Source: Campylobacteraceae bacterium
Lineage (GTDB): Bacteria > Campylobacterota > Campylobacteria > Campylobacterales > Sulfurovaceae
Assembly: GCA_026983875.1 (NCBI GenBank)
Contig: JALSTG010000175.1
Span: forward strand, 1-34,720
Direction of reading: 5' to 3'
DNA: 34,720 nucleotides
Of this stretch, positions 17,136 through 23,758 are shown piece by piece. The stretch's first letter is position 1, and each line of letters starts with the position of its first letter. The notes beneath the pieces were generated by a model. The model did no database searches. It was not told the origin of the DNA and worked only from the letters and a program-made list of their open reading frames with translations. The position numbers and the translations under genes are program-made.

Positions 17136-17558
17136 ATGGAGCGCAGAACGCTGCTCAAAGGAGCACTCATCGCAATGGCGGCAAGTGCAGCCTACGGATA
17201 TGACGAGAAGAAAATCGTCAACAAGCAGGAGATGAAGATAAAAGATCCCGAACATCCTTCCAAGTTTGAACTCAAACATACCCCCGAAATCAAAGTCGGG
17301 GAGACGGATGCAAAGGGGTACGTGTTGGTAGAAGTGACCGTCGGACAGAAAGGGATCATTCACCCCAGCACCCCCGATCACTGGATCTACGAGATGGAGC
17401 TCTACGCTGACGGGAAAAAGGTCGCTTCAGTGGATCTCGAACCGGTGACATCCCGTGGTTACCTGGGAGCACGAGTCAAGAAAGAGGGACTCAAGAAGCT
17501 GCGTGCCGTCGCCAAGTGCAATCTCCACGGCAACTGGGAGTCCACCCTCGCCCTCTAA
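17136..17558 (+). CDS. Tat-exported superoxide reductase-like (neelaredoxin/desulfoferrodoxin family) protein
   Basis: 140 residues. The N-terminus ERRTLLKGALIAMAASAAYG is a twin-arginine signal, so the protein is exported folded. The mature part resembles the iron centre of superoxide reductase: LKHTPEI (Lys47, His48), IIHPSTPDHWIYEMELY (His76, His82) and AKCNLHGNWE (Cys128, His131), i.e. four His plus one Cys. The usual Glu-Lys-His triplet reads Leu-Lys-His, so the exchangeable glutamate ligand may be absent. It may reduce superoxide in the periplasm. It is a single-gene unit behind site A, with a terminator after it. A related iron- or sulfur-handling role cannot be excluded. Confidence 0.8.
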   Translation: MERRTLLKGALIAMAASAAYGYDEKKIVNKQEMKIKDPEHPSKFELKHTPEIKVGETDAKGYVLVEVTVGQKGIIHPSTPDHWIYEMELYADGKKVASVDLEPVTSRGYLGARVKKEGLKKLRAVAKCNLHGNWESTLAL

Positions 17559-17575
17559 GAGGGCTCTTTGTCTCT
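17550..17575 (+). terminator. Hairpin terminator after the superoxide-reductase-like gene
   Basis: GCCCTC-TAA-GAGGGC (17550-17564) forms a six-bp stem whose loop is the stop codon itself, followed by a T-rich stretch (TCTTTGTCTCTTCTT). A plausible intrinsic terminator with an imperfect T-tract. Confidence 0.5.
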
Positions 17576-17606
17576 TCTTCTTTCGGAAGAACGAAGCGCC
17601 TCCCGG

Positions 17607-17801
17607 CTAGTTGGAGGGGGCTTTGAGATTTTTTTCGATCCACTCCATCGCTTTTTCCACGCTTTTGAACTTTTTCGATTTGGCCACGACATGCAAGCCT
17701 TCGTAGAAATGGATGCGGATCTCTCCCGCTTTGTCGGCTACTTTGGCGCGGGTAATGCGATCGGTGTTGAGGTAGACTCGGTTGTTGAGTTTGACGAACA
17801 T
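17607..17801 (-). CDS. Small conserved-looking protein, function unknown
   Basis: 64 residues starting MFVKLNNRVYLNTDRITRAKV. An AAGGAG lies six bases before the ATG. Composition is basic and mixed alpha/beta: strands at the start (VKLNNRVYLNTDRI, IRIHFYEG) and a helix at the end (FKSVEKAMEWIEKNL). No membrane segment or cysteines. It lies 35 bases behind wtpB and is probably the last gene of that operon. I do not recognise the family. Confidence 0.65.
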   Translation of the reverse strand: MFVKLNNRVYLNTDRITRAKVADKAGEIRIHFYEGLHVVAKSKKFKSVEKAMEWIEKNLKAPSN

Positions 17802-17836
17802 GTGTACTCCTTATTAAAAGTTTGGTTCAATTGTAG

Positions 17837-18601
17837 CTATATCCGGTTGCTCCGGTTGTTGAGCCAGCGCACGAGGATAAAGACGACGACGGAGACCAGA
17901 ATCATGGCTGCGGCGACAGGAGCCGAATATTTGAGGCCGTAGCTGTTGAAGCGGTCGTAGATCAGCACCGGGGCCACCATGGGATGGTAGGCGATGATCA
18001 CGACGGCGCCGAACTCCCCCAGGGCGCGGCTCCACATCATCAAGGCGCCGTTGAGGATCTCCTGGCGGGCTCCGGGTAAGGCGATACGCCAAAAGACACC
18101 GAAGCGCCCGGCACCCAGAGTGCGGGCGACATGTTCATACCGTACATCGACCTTTTTGAACCCCTCTTTGGCACCGTTGATGAGAAAGGGGGCGGAGAGA
18201 AAGGCCATCGCCGCGACGATGCCGGTAGTGCTGTCGACGAAGTCGAGTCCCATGCGCTGCACCCATCCGTTACCGAAAGCCGCCAGCAGCGCGATGCCTG
18301 CGGCGGTGTGGGGGACCATCACGGGCAGGTCGATCAGAGACTCCAGAGCCGCCTTGCCAGGGAAATCGTGCCGGGCGACGAGGTAGGCCAGGGGAATCCC
18401 CGTCAAGGCGACGAAGGCGACGGCCGCAAGCGCCGTTCTCATGGTCAAGGCGATACTCGAGAGGATTTCGGTATCGCCGAAGGCTTCGGTCAGCCCCGCC
18501 GCACCTACACCCCAAAAGAGTTTGAAAAGCGGCGCGATAAGAAAAAGCGCCGCAATCGAGCCTAGAAAGATAAAAAGTGCGTAAAATCCCCGATTGTCCA
18601 T
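17837..18601 (-). CDS. wtpB: Tungstate/molybdate ABC transporter, permease (WtpB-like)
   Basis: 254 residues from MDNRGFYALF with membrane helices (LFIFLGSIAALFLIAPLFKLF, LAAVAFVALTGIPLAYLVA, SPVAAAMILVSVVVFILV-like C-terminus). The EAA-type loop reads YEHVARTLGAGRFGVFWRIALPGAR, and ALMMWSRALGEFGAVVIIAY is typical of Mod/Wtp permeases. It forms the channel for oxyanion uptake with WtpC. The start codon shares one base with the wtpC stop (TGATG), so the two are coupled. A longer frame upstream (to 18634) is unlikely. Confidence 0.88.
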   Translation of the reverse strand: MDNRGFYALFIFLGSIAALFLIAPLFKLFWGVGAAGLTEAFGDTEILSSIALTMRTALAAVAFVALTGIPLAYLVARHDFPGKAALESLIDLPVMVPHTAAGIALLAAFGNGWVQRMGLDFVDSTTGIVAAMAFLSAPFLINGAKEGFKKVDVRYEHVARTLGAGRFGVFWRIALPGARQEILNGALMMWSRALGEFGAVVIIAYHPMVAPVLIYDRFNSYGLKYSAPVAAAMILVSVVVFILVRWLNNRSNRI

Positions 18602-19578
18602 CAGATGATTCCTATGTCTTTTCGGTTGAAACACAGAGGGGTCTTTGCCCCCTCTCGCAGAGCGGTGGAGGCCATCAGTGCCTTGGGAACCTTGGCGAAG
18701 AAGCGGTGCGTTCCGACGCTAGCGAAGATTTTGTAGTGGTCGGTGATCCCCATGATCCGCTCGACGGTGCAGTCGAATCGGTAGTCGCCCTCGCGGCATC
18801 GGCCGTCGAATCGGATCTTGTTGGGATCGATGGTGAAGTATCGCTGTTCCTGATCGAAGCCCAGGAGGGAGGCGGGGAAGAGGTTTTTAAATCCCAAAAA
18901 CTTCGCCACTTCGATGCTGGTGGGTTTGTGGAGCACCTCTTCGGCCCGGCCGGTCTGGAGGATCTTGCCGTCGAGGATCACGGCGATATGATCGGCCAGA
19001 TAGGAAGCTTCCCGAAAGTTGTGGGTCACATGCAAAACCGTCGTGTCGTAGCGGGAGGTGATCTCTTTGAGGGAGGCCATGATGGCATTGCGGAAGGTGG
19101 GATCGATGGCGCTGAGCGGCTCGTCGAGCAGCAGCATTTTGGGCCGCGAAAAGATCGCTCTGGCCAGAGCGACGCGCTGTTTTTCGCCTCCGCTGAGATG
19201 GCGGATATTGCGATCAAGAAGCGAGGACAAGCCCAAAAAATCCACCAGGTCCTCAAAGAGCTTCTCGGCCTCGACGATCGGTTTGTAGCGTTCGGCGAAG
19301 CGGATATTGCCCCGGACATCGAAATTGGGGAAAAGGGCAAAATCCTGATAGACGAAGCCGAAATCGCGCCGTTCTGGCGGTAGGCGGGTGATCTCTCGGT
19401 CTTCCCAGTAGAGTCGCCCTTCGATAGGCTGGATACCGGCGATCGACTCGAGCAGCATCGTCTTGCCGCTGCCGCTGCGTCCGAGCAGGACGAAGTAGTC
19501 GTGCGTCGGCACGGTAAAGTCGAGGCGTTGGAGCATGAACTCCCCCCGCCGCAAAAAGAGCTTTTCCGCCCGCAGCAT
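18601..19578 (-). CDS. wtpC: Tungstate/molybdate ABC transporter, ATPase (WtpC-like)
   Basis: 325 residues. Walker A GRSGSGKT (33-40), signature LSGGE (128-132), Walker B MLLLDE (148-153) and the switch histidine in VTHNFREA near 186. A C-terminal regulatory tail of about 100 residues follows (PASLLGFDQEQRYFTIDPNKIRF...), longer than the ModC tail and possibly an oxyanion-sensing domain. It energises the importer. The start shares TGATG with wtpA. The frame extends further upstream inside wtpA (to 19785), but MLRAEKLFLRRGEF is the natural start. Confidence 0.9.
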   Translation of the reverse strand: MLRAEKLFLRRGEFMLQRLDFTVPTHDYFVLLGRSGSGKTMLLESIAGIQPIEGRLYWEDREITRLPPERRDFGFVYQDFALFPNFDVRGNIRFAERYKPIVEAEKLFEDLVDFLGLSSLLDRNIRHLSGGEKQRVALARAIFSRPKMLLLDEPLSAIDPTFRNAIMASLKEITSRYDTTVLHVTHNFREASYLADHIAVILDGKILQTGRAEEVLHKPTSIEVAKFLGFKNLFPASLLGFDQEQRYFTIDPNKIRFDGRCREGDYRFDCTVERIMGITDHYKIFASVGTHRFFAKVPKALMASTALREGAKTPLCFNRKDIGII

Positions 19579-20540
19579 CAGCGCTCCAGGATCGAGGTGT
19601 CGCCGGTGACGACGGGCGGGTCGATCACCCCCTGGCCGCTTGAACGCATGATCTCCTGCCCTTCGGGCGAGAGGACGAAGTTGACGAAAGCAGCGGCGCC
19701 TTCGAGATTGGGCGGAAGTTTTTTTGCATCGTTTTGGACGACGGTGATGCCGTAGATCATGGGCGCGCCCTCTTTGACGATCCACTCTCCGGGTTTTTTC
19801 CCCGTAACTTCGAATCGTACCTGCCGATAGTAATCGGCATATTTTTGCGCTTTGAGGCTGATTTTTGGAGAGAGTTCGATGAACTTGAGCCCACGTTGGC
19901 GTGCGACCGACTTGTAGATAAAGAGGTAGTCGTAGGCTCCTGCCCCAAGGAGACCGAGCAGATCGGTCTCCTTGGGGCGGACGATGACTTTGGTTTTGTT
20001 CTCTTTGCCGTTTTCGTATCGTTTGCCATAGCCGAAAAGCTTGTCGAAAAAGCCCGGAATCCCATAGTAGCGTTCTGCCAGTTGGGTCACCAGCATCGAG
20101 CGGTAGCCGCAGGGATCGAGGTTGGGGTTGGAGTGGCCGACCTTGACCCCTTTGCGCAGAAGAATCTTCGGCCAGTTGGAGGCGTTGATCTCGTTGGCGT
20201 ATTTTGAATGGGGAGTGTAGGCGATGGCCATTTCGTTGGTGGCGAAGCTGGCGGTGAATTTGGCGTAGTCGGGCCGAAGGAGATCGTCGATGACCTTGTA
20301 ATCCGCACTGGCCATCACATCGGCTCTTTTTCCGACATCGGTGATCTTGCGGGCACAGGCCCTACTGCCGGCCGCTTCGCGTACCAGATCGTATCGGGGA
20401 TATTTGGCTTCGAAGGCCTTCTCCATTTTGGAAAAAGGGACGGAAAGGCTGCCGGCGTGAAAGACGACGACCTTTTCGGGGCCTCCAGCGTGGAGGGAAA
20501 AGAAGATCAAAGCTCCAGCGGCGACGAGTTTGCCTATCAT
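19578..20540 (-). CDS. wtpA: Tungstate/molybdate-binding protein (WtpA-like, archaeal ModA type)
   Basis: 320 residues with a signal peptide (LVAAGALIFFSLHAGG). VVVFHAGSLSVPF, REAAGSRACARKITDVGKRADVMASADY, NPNLDPCGYRSML and RPKETDLLGLLGAGAYDYLFIY follow the WtpA/archaeal ModA family, not bacterial ModA or TupA. In that family an Asp and a Glu complete six-fold coordination of tungstate/molybdate; Asp142 and Glu191 are the likely equivalents (inference). This means the window holds two different oxyanion importers. It overlaps the upstream regulator gene by four bases (ATGA). Confidence 0.88.
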   Translation of the reverse strand: MIGKLVAAGALIFFSLHAGGPEKVVVFHAGSLSVPFSKMEKAFEAKYPRYDLVREAAGSRACARKITDVGKRADVMASADYKVIDDLLRPDYAKFTASFATNEMAIAYTPHSKYANEINASNWPKILLRKGVKVGHSNPNLDPCGYRSMLVTQLAERYYGIPGFFDKLFGYGKRYENGKENKTKVIVRPKETDLLGLLGAGAYDYLFIYKSVARQRGLKFIELSPKISLKAQKYADYYRQVRFEVTGKKPGEWIVKEGAPMIYGITVVQNDAKKLPPNLEGAAAFVNFVLSPEGQEIMRSSGQGVIDPPVVTGDTSILER

Positions 20541-21325
20541 GAGTCTTCCTCCTTACTCTGAGGGTTTGTGGATGGATCCTGTTTCTGGGAGCTTTTGCCG
20601 GATCCTTTTCTCTTTTTCAAAAAAAGTTCTTTGAAGCGTTCGTTGGCAAAGGCTTCGATTTCGTTCTGGAGCTGTCGGTAGTTTTGGATGTACTCCCGAG
20701 CCTTGGGGGTGAGCTTCGTACCGCTCTCCTCCCCACGGCCCGGTCGGGTTTCCACCAGGATGTCGTCGAGGTTCCTTTGGAGGATTTTGATATGGCTCCA
20801 TGCCTTTTTGTAGCTCATCCCCAGGGCTTCGGCAGCTCTGGCGATGGAGCCGTGCCGCTCGATTTGCTCCAGGATTTCGGTCTTACCCATGCCGAAGAGC
20901 AGTTCGTGTTTCTGGTTTTCGATCCAGGTTTTGGTGCGGACGAAGAGGCGGGTGCGCTTCTTTTCGGTGAAGCATCCCAGCTCGCAATAGATCACGTCGA
21001 GCCCGCCCTCCTTGATGGCGGTGCGCACCGCTTTGAGGTTGCTCTTTTTGGCCAGTTCTCGGGCCTCTTTGCACAAGACGCGTCCCTGATCGTCGGCAAG
21101 CGGCTGAAGATCTTCGAGGACCTCGGGTCGGAATGTCCCCATCGGCTGACGGCCGAACTGCCCCAGATCGCAGGCGCTGATGCGAACCTCCAGCTCATGG
21201 GCTCTCTGGCCGACCTCTTTGGGACTACGGCGTAGTTTGTGGGCGATTTTGAAGGCATTGGCGCAGCTGAGTTTTCCGTCGTCTCCGCGATAGCGTTCGA
21301 TTAGCTCATCCAGGGTTTGGGACAT
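20537..21325 (-). CDS. ModE-like regulator with duplicated cysteine-containing N-terminal domain
   Basis: 262 residues. Residues about 145-225 are a ModE/LysR-type winged helix (ILEQIERHGSIARAAEALGMSYKKAWSHI, then RGEESGTKLTPKAREYI), the DNA-binding part of molybdate regulators. No TOBE/Mop sensor domain is present. Instead, residues 18-60 and 82-121 are two copies of one unit (LSCANAFKIAHKL...ISACDLGQF and VLCKEARELAKKS...VIYCELGCF), each with a Cys near its start and a C-x-L-G-x-F end (Cys21, Cys52; Cys85, Cys114, Cys118). The C-terminal 30 residues are Lys/Ser-rich. It lies between fdhD and wtpA, so it probably controls this operon in response to a metal or cofactor signal (inference). Confidence 0.82.
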   Translation of the reverse strand: MSQTLDELIERYRGDDGKLSCANAFKIAHKLRRSPKEVGQRAHELEVRISACDLGQFGRQPMGTFRPEVLEDLQPLADDQGRVLCKEARELAKKSNLKAVRTAIKEGGLDVIYCELGCFTEKKRTRLFVRTKTWIENQKHELLFGMGKTEILEQIERHGSIARAAEALGMSYKKAWSHIKILQRNLDDILVETRPGRGEESGTKLTPKAREYIQNYRQLQNEIEAFANERFKELFLKKRKGSGKSSQKQDPSTNPQSKEEDS

Positions 21326-22100
21326 CGATTCTCCTTTCGTTGGCGTAGATGTTCATGCGGCCTTGCCGGACGAATCCGATAAGGGTCAGGCCGAATTTTC
21401 GGGCGATCTGAACCCCCAGACAGGTGCTGGCGGTGCGGGAGGCGAGAATAGGGATCGAGTGCATCACCGCCTTGGCGACCATCTCGGAGCTGAGCCGGCC
21501 ACTGACCATCAGGAAGGATCCTTCGAGGTTTTTCCCCTCCAGGTGGGCTTTGCCGATGGCTTTGTCGATGGTGTTGTGTTGGGCGATATCCTCGCCCAAA
21601 GTGAAGCTGCCGTCTTGGAGGAAGAGTTTGGCGGTATGGACGCAACCGGTCTGCTCGTAGAGGGGACATTCGGTGTAGAAGCGCTCCATCTCGGTGCTCA
21701 GCAGCGAAGCGGGGATGCGCGTTGCGTCCCTCATCACCTTCGCTTCGATGGCGTCGGGGTCGATGTTGGCGGTGCTGCTGCGGCCGCAACCGCTGATGAC
21801 GACGCCCTCGCTGTCGAGACGATGCAGACGTGCATCGTCGATCCGGGCGTTGATCACGATCCGGGTCCCCTCCTTCTCCAATCGGAGACTCTCCACATCG
21901 TCGTAGTTGCCGATGATTCCCTCGCTCATCAAATAGCCCAGTGCCAGGGCTTCCTGGTCTACCGGCGTCGCCATCACGGCGCCGGCACGCCGGCCGTTGA
22001 CGATCAGATCCAGCCGGACTTCGCGTACGAGGGTATCGGCGGTGGGGCGTTTTTTCCCGTCGACGATCTTGACAATCTCCGTTTGGTATAGCGCGTCCAT
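21306..22100 (-). CDS. fdhD: Formate dehydrogenase sulfurtransferase FdhD
   Basis: 264 residues with FdhD motifs: EVRLDLIVNGRR, LALGYLMSEGII, GVVISGCGRSS, YEQTGCVHTAKLF, GEDIAQHNTIDKAIGKA, SGRLSSEMVAKAVMHSIPILASRTAST. FdhD transfers sulfur to the bis-MGD cofactor before it enters formate dehydrogenase, and FDH is inactive without it. The CxxC loop of E. coli FdhD has only one cysteine here (Cys105). It heads the operon fdhD-modE-like-wtpACB, with AAGGAG before the ATG and a palindrome overlapping the promoter region. Confidence 0.96.
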   Translation of the reverse strand: MDALYQTEIVKIVDGKKRPTADTLVREVRLDLIVNGRRAGAVMATPVDQEALALGYLMSEGIIGNYDDVESLRLEKEGTRIVINARIDDARLHRLDSEGVVISGCGRSSTANIDPDAIEAKVMRDATRIPASLLSTEMERFYTECPLYEQTGCVHTAKLFLQDGSFTLGEDIAQHNTIDKAIGKAHLEGKNLEGSFLMVSGRLSSEMVAKAVMHSIPILASRTASTCLGVQIARKFGLTLIGFVRQGRMNIYANERRIDVPNPG

Positions 22101-22114
22101 CCGTTCTCCTTTTT

Positions 22115-22135
22115 AATATGCCGATTTTGCATATT
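22115..22135. promoter_or_regulatory. Palindromic operator candidate upstream of fdhD
   Basis: AATATGC-N7-GCATATT, a perfect 7-bp inverted repeat 15-35 bases before the fdhD start, in the only AT-rich stretch between fdhC and fdhD. It overlaps where the promoter must be, so a repressor-type site fits. The ModE-like protein encoded in the same operon is the obvious candidate to bind it (inference). Confidence 0.5.
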
Positions 22136-22146
22136 TCAGTCTATTG

Positions 22147-22177
22147 AAAAAACCTCTCCCCGAAAGTGGGGGAGGTT
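22147..22177 (-). terminator. Intrinsic terminator of the formate dehydrogenase operon
   Basis: On the minus strand a hairpin AACCTCCCCC / GGGGAGAGGTT with a six-base loop region is followed by a run of six T. It begins within the fdhC stop codon, so the operon ends tightly and fdhD is transcribed separately. Confidence 0.75.
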
Positions 22178-23156
22178 ATCGTTCGTAACCTTCGATCTCC
22201 TCCAGGATGTCGGGAGCGAGCTGCTCCAAGTACTCCCGGGGAACCTTGCCGGTGATCACGGCGGGCAAGTAGCCCTGCACCGAGACGAAATAGGTATAAA
22301 CCGTCTCAAAAAGGAAGAACGAGATGATCGCGCTTCCCATAAAGTGCATGAAGAGCATCAGCCGCTTGAACTGAATGATCTGGGCATGCGTCTTGGGATC
22401 CGGGTAGAGATACCAGAGCAAAAAGCCGCTGACGATCAGGATGAACCCAAAGGCGACGAAGGCCAGGTAGTTGATCCGTTTCATCGGCGTGTAGCGGCCT
22501 TTGAGAAAGATCTTCCCAAAGAGCCGCGAACTGGGCCGGACGAAGAACTTGAGATCCTTGAAGGCGATGATCGTCACGATCAGCCAAATCGGGATCCATG
22601 CCAAGCCCACCAATTCGTGAGTCATCCGCATATAGCGCGGGATCAAACCGCCTCCGGTCCAGTTGCCGAAGGTGATCGAAAATCCCGTGACAAAGAGATA
22701 AAGCACCAGCAGAATATTGAGCAGGATGACGAAACGCTGAAAGAGCGAATAGACCTGCACCTTGTCTTCAGGATGGGTGACGGTCGCCTTTTTGCGCCCT
22801 CCTTGAAGGATGAAGGCGATGAGAAAGGCGGTGAATTCCACCGCGAAGACATAGGGCAAAATCTCCTGCCGTTCGCGAAATGCCCGGATTACCTCCGGAG
22901 CGATGGCGTCGTATCGGGGGCCGAAGAGTCCGACCTCCATCTGCTGGTAGTGGGTCAGGGAATCGAACGGGACGAGCTGACCCGTGAAATTGCCGTGGAG
23001 CATCTGCAGGAAATACCGGTAGACATACTGAATATCAGCGATAGTTGCCAGCCAGAAGTACCAATAAGTCAGCAGTGCAAAGCCGAGAAGAACAAGGATA
23101 TAGGCCTTGTTCCGGCTCCAGAAGCCACGGCGGGGGGCGCTTTTACTTGTTGCCAT
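22176..23156 (-). CDS. fdhC: Formate dehydrogenase, cytochrome b subunit (gamma)
   Basis: 326 residues with membrane helices (about 19-40, 103-118, 140-165, 180-200, 230-252, 268-292). Histidines within helices (MLHGNF, RMTHELVGLAW, LFMHFMGSAIISFF) are likely b-heme ligands as in FdnI. The subunit anchors FdhAB to the periplasmic face of the membrane and passes electrons to menaquinone. It is longer than E. coli FdnI, with an extra periplasmic segment at about 60-95. It overlaps fdhB by 14 bases and ends at a terminator. Confidence 0.92.
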   Translation of the reverse strand: MATSKSAPRRGFWSRNKAYILVLLGFALLTYWYFWLATIADIQYVYRYFLQMLHGNFTGQLVPFDSLTHYQQMEVGLFGPRYDAIAPEVIRAFRERQEILPYVFAVEFTAFLIAFILQGGRKKATVTHPEDKVQVYSLFQRFVILLNILLVLYLFVTGFSITFGNWTGGGLIPRYMRMTHELVGLAWIPIWLIVTIIAFKDLKFFVRPSSRLFGKIFLKGRYTPMKRINYLAFVAFGFILIVSGFLLWYLYPDPKTHAQIIQFKRLMLFMHFMGSAIISFFLFETVYTYFVSVQGYLPAVITGKVPREYLEQLAPDILEEIEGYER

Positions 23157-23748
23157 AGGCTATATCCCAGCCGTAGGGGGCCGACTGTACGCCCTTGCCC
23201 CGGGCCATGACCCGTTCGCGGTAGATTTTCGAGACGGACTCTTCGTCTCCGACGAGCAACGCCTTGGTCGAGCACATGGCGGCACAGACCGGCACCTTGC
23301 CTTCGGCGAGGCGATTCTGGCCGTAGAGTTCGCGTTCCTTGGCACTGTTGGTCTCCTCGGGACCGCCGGCGCACATGGTGCATTTGTCCATGACCCCTTT
23401 GGTGCCGAAAGCTCCGTCTTGGGGGAACTGCGGCGCTCCGAAGGGACAGGCGTAGAGGCAATAGCCGCATCCAATGCAGATCTCCTTGTCGTGCAAGACG
23501 ATACCGTCTTCGCGAATATAGAAGCAGTGCACCGGACAGACTTGCTCGCAGGGCGCGTCGGTACAGTGCATGCAGGCGACGGATAGGGAGAACTCTTTGC
23601 CCGGAACGCCGTCGTTGACCGTGACCACCTTTCGACGGCTGATACCGACGGGAAGTTCGTGGGCTTCGTCGCAGGCGACGCTGCAGCCGTTGCATTCGAT
23701 GCAGCGACCTTCGTCACAATAGAATTTCATACGTGCATATGCATTCAT
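23143..23748 (-). CDS. fdhB: Formate dehydrogenase, iron-sulfur subunit (beta)
   Basis: 201 residues from MNAYARMKFYCDEGRC, behind an AGGGGG ribosome-binding site. Sixteen cysteines fit four [4Fe-4S] clusters: CIECNGCSVAC, CMHCTDAPCEQVCP, CIGCGYCLYACP and CTMC...C...C (CAAMC). It carries electrons from FdhA to the cytochrome b subunit. The C-terminal membrane helix of E. coli FdnH is missing, so it is held only by its partners. The frame extends upstream within fdhA, but that part is not protein-like. Confidence 0.95.
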   Translation of the reverse strand: MNAYARMKFYCDEGRCIECNGCSVACDEAHELPVGISRRKVVTVNDGVPGKEFSLSVACMHCTDAPCEQVCPVHCFYIREDGIVLHDKEICIGCGYCLYACPFGAPQFPQDGAFGTKGVMDKCTMCAGGPEETNSAKERELYGQNRLAEGKVPVCAAMCSTKALLVGDEESVSKIYRERVMARGKGVQSAPYGWDIAYGNK

Positions 23749-23758
23749 CTCGCACCCC

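Noticed and set aside
17607-17801. LytTR-type DNA-binding fragment for the 64-residue protein
   Set aside because: The start (LNNRVYLNTDRI) loosely resembles LytTR strands, but the protein is too short and too divergent to support the call.
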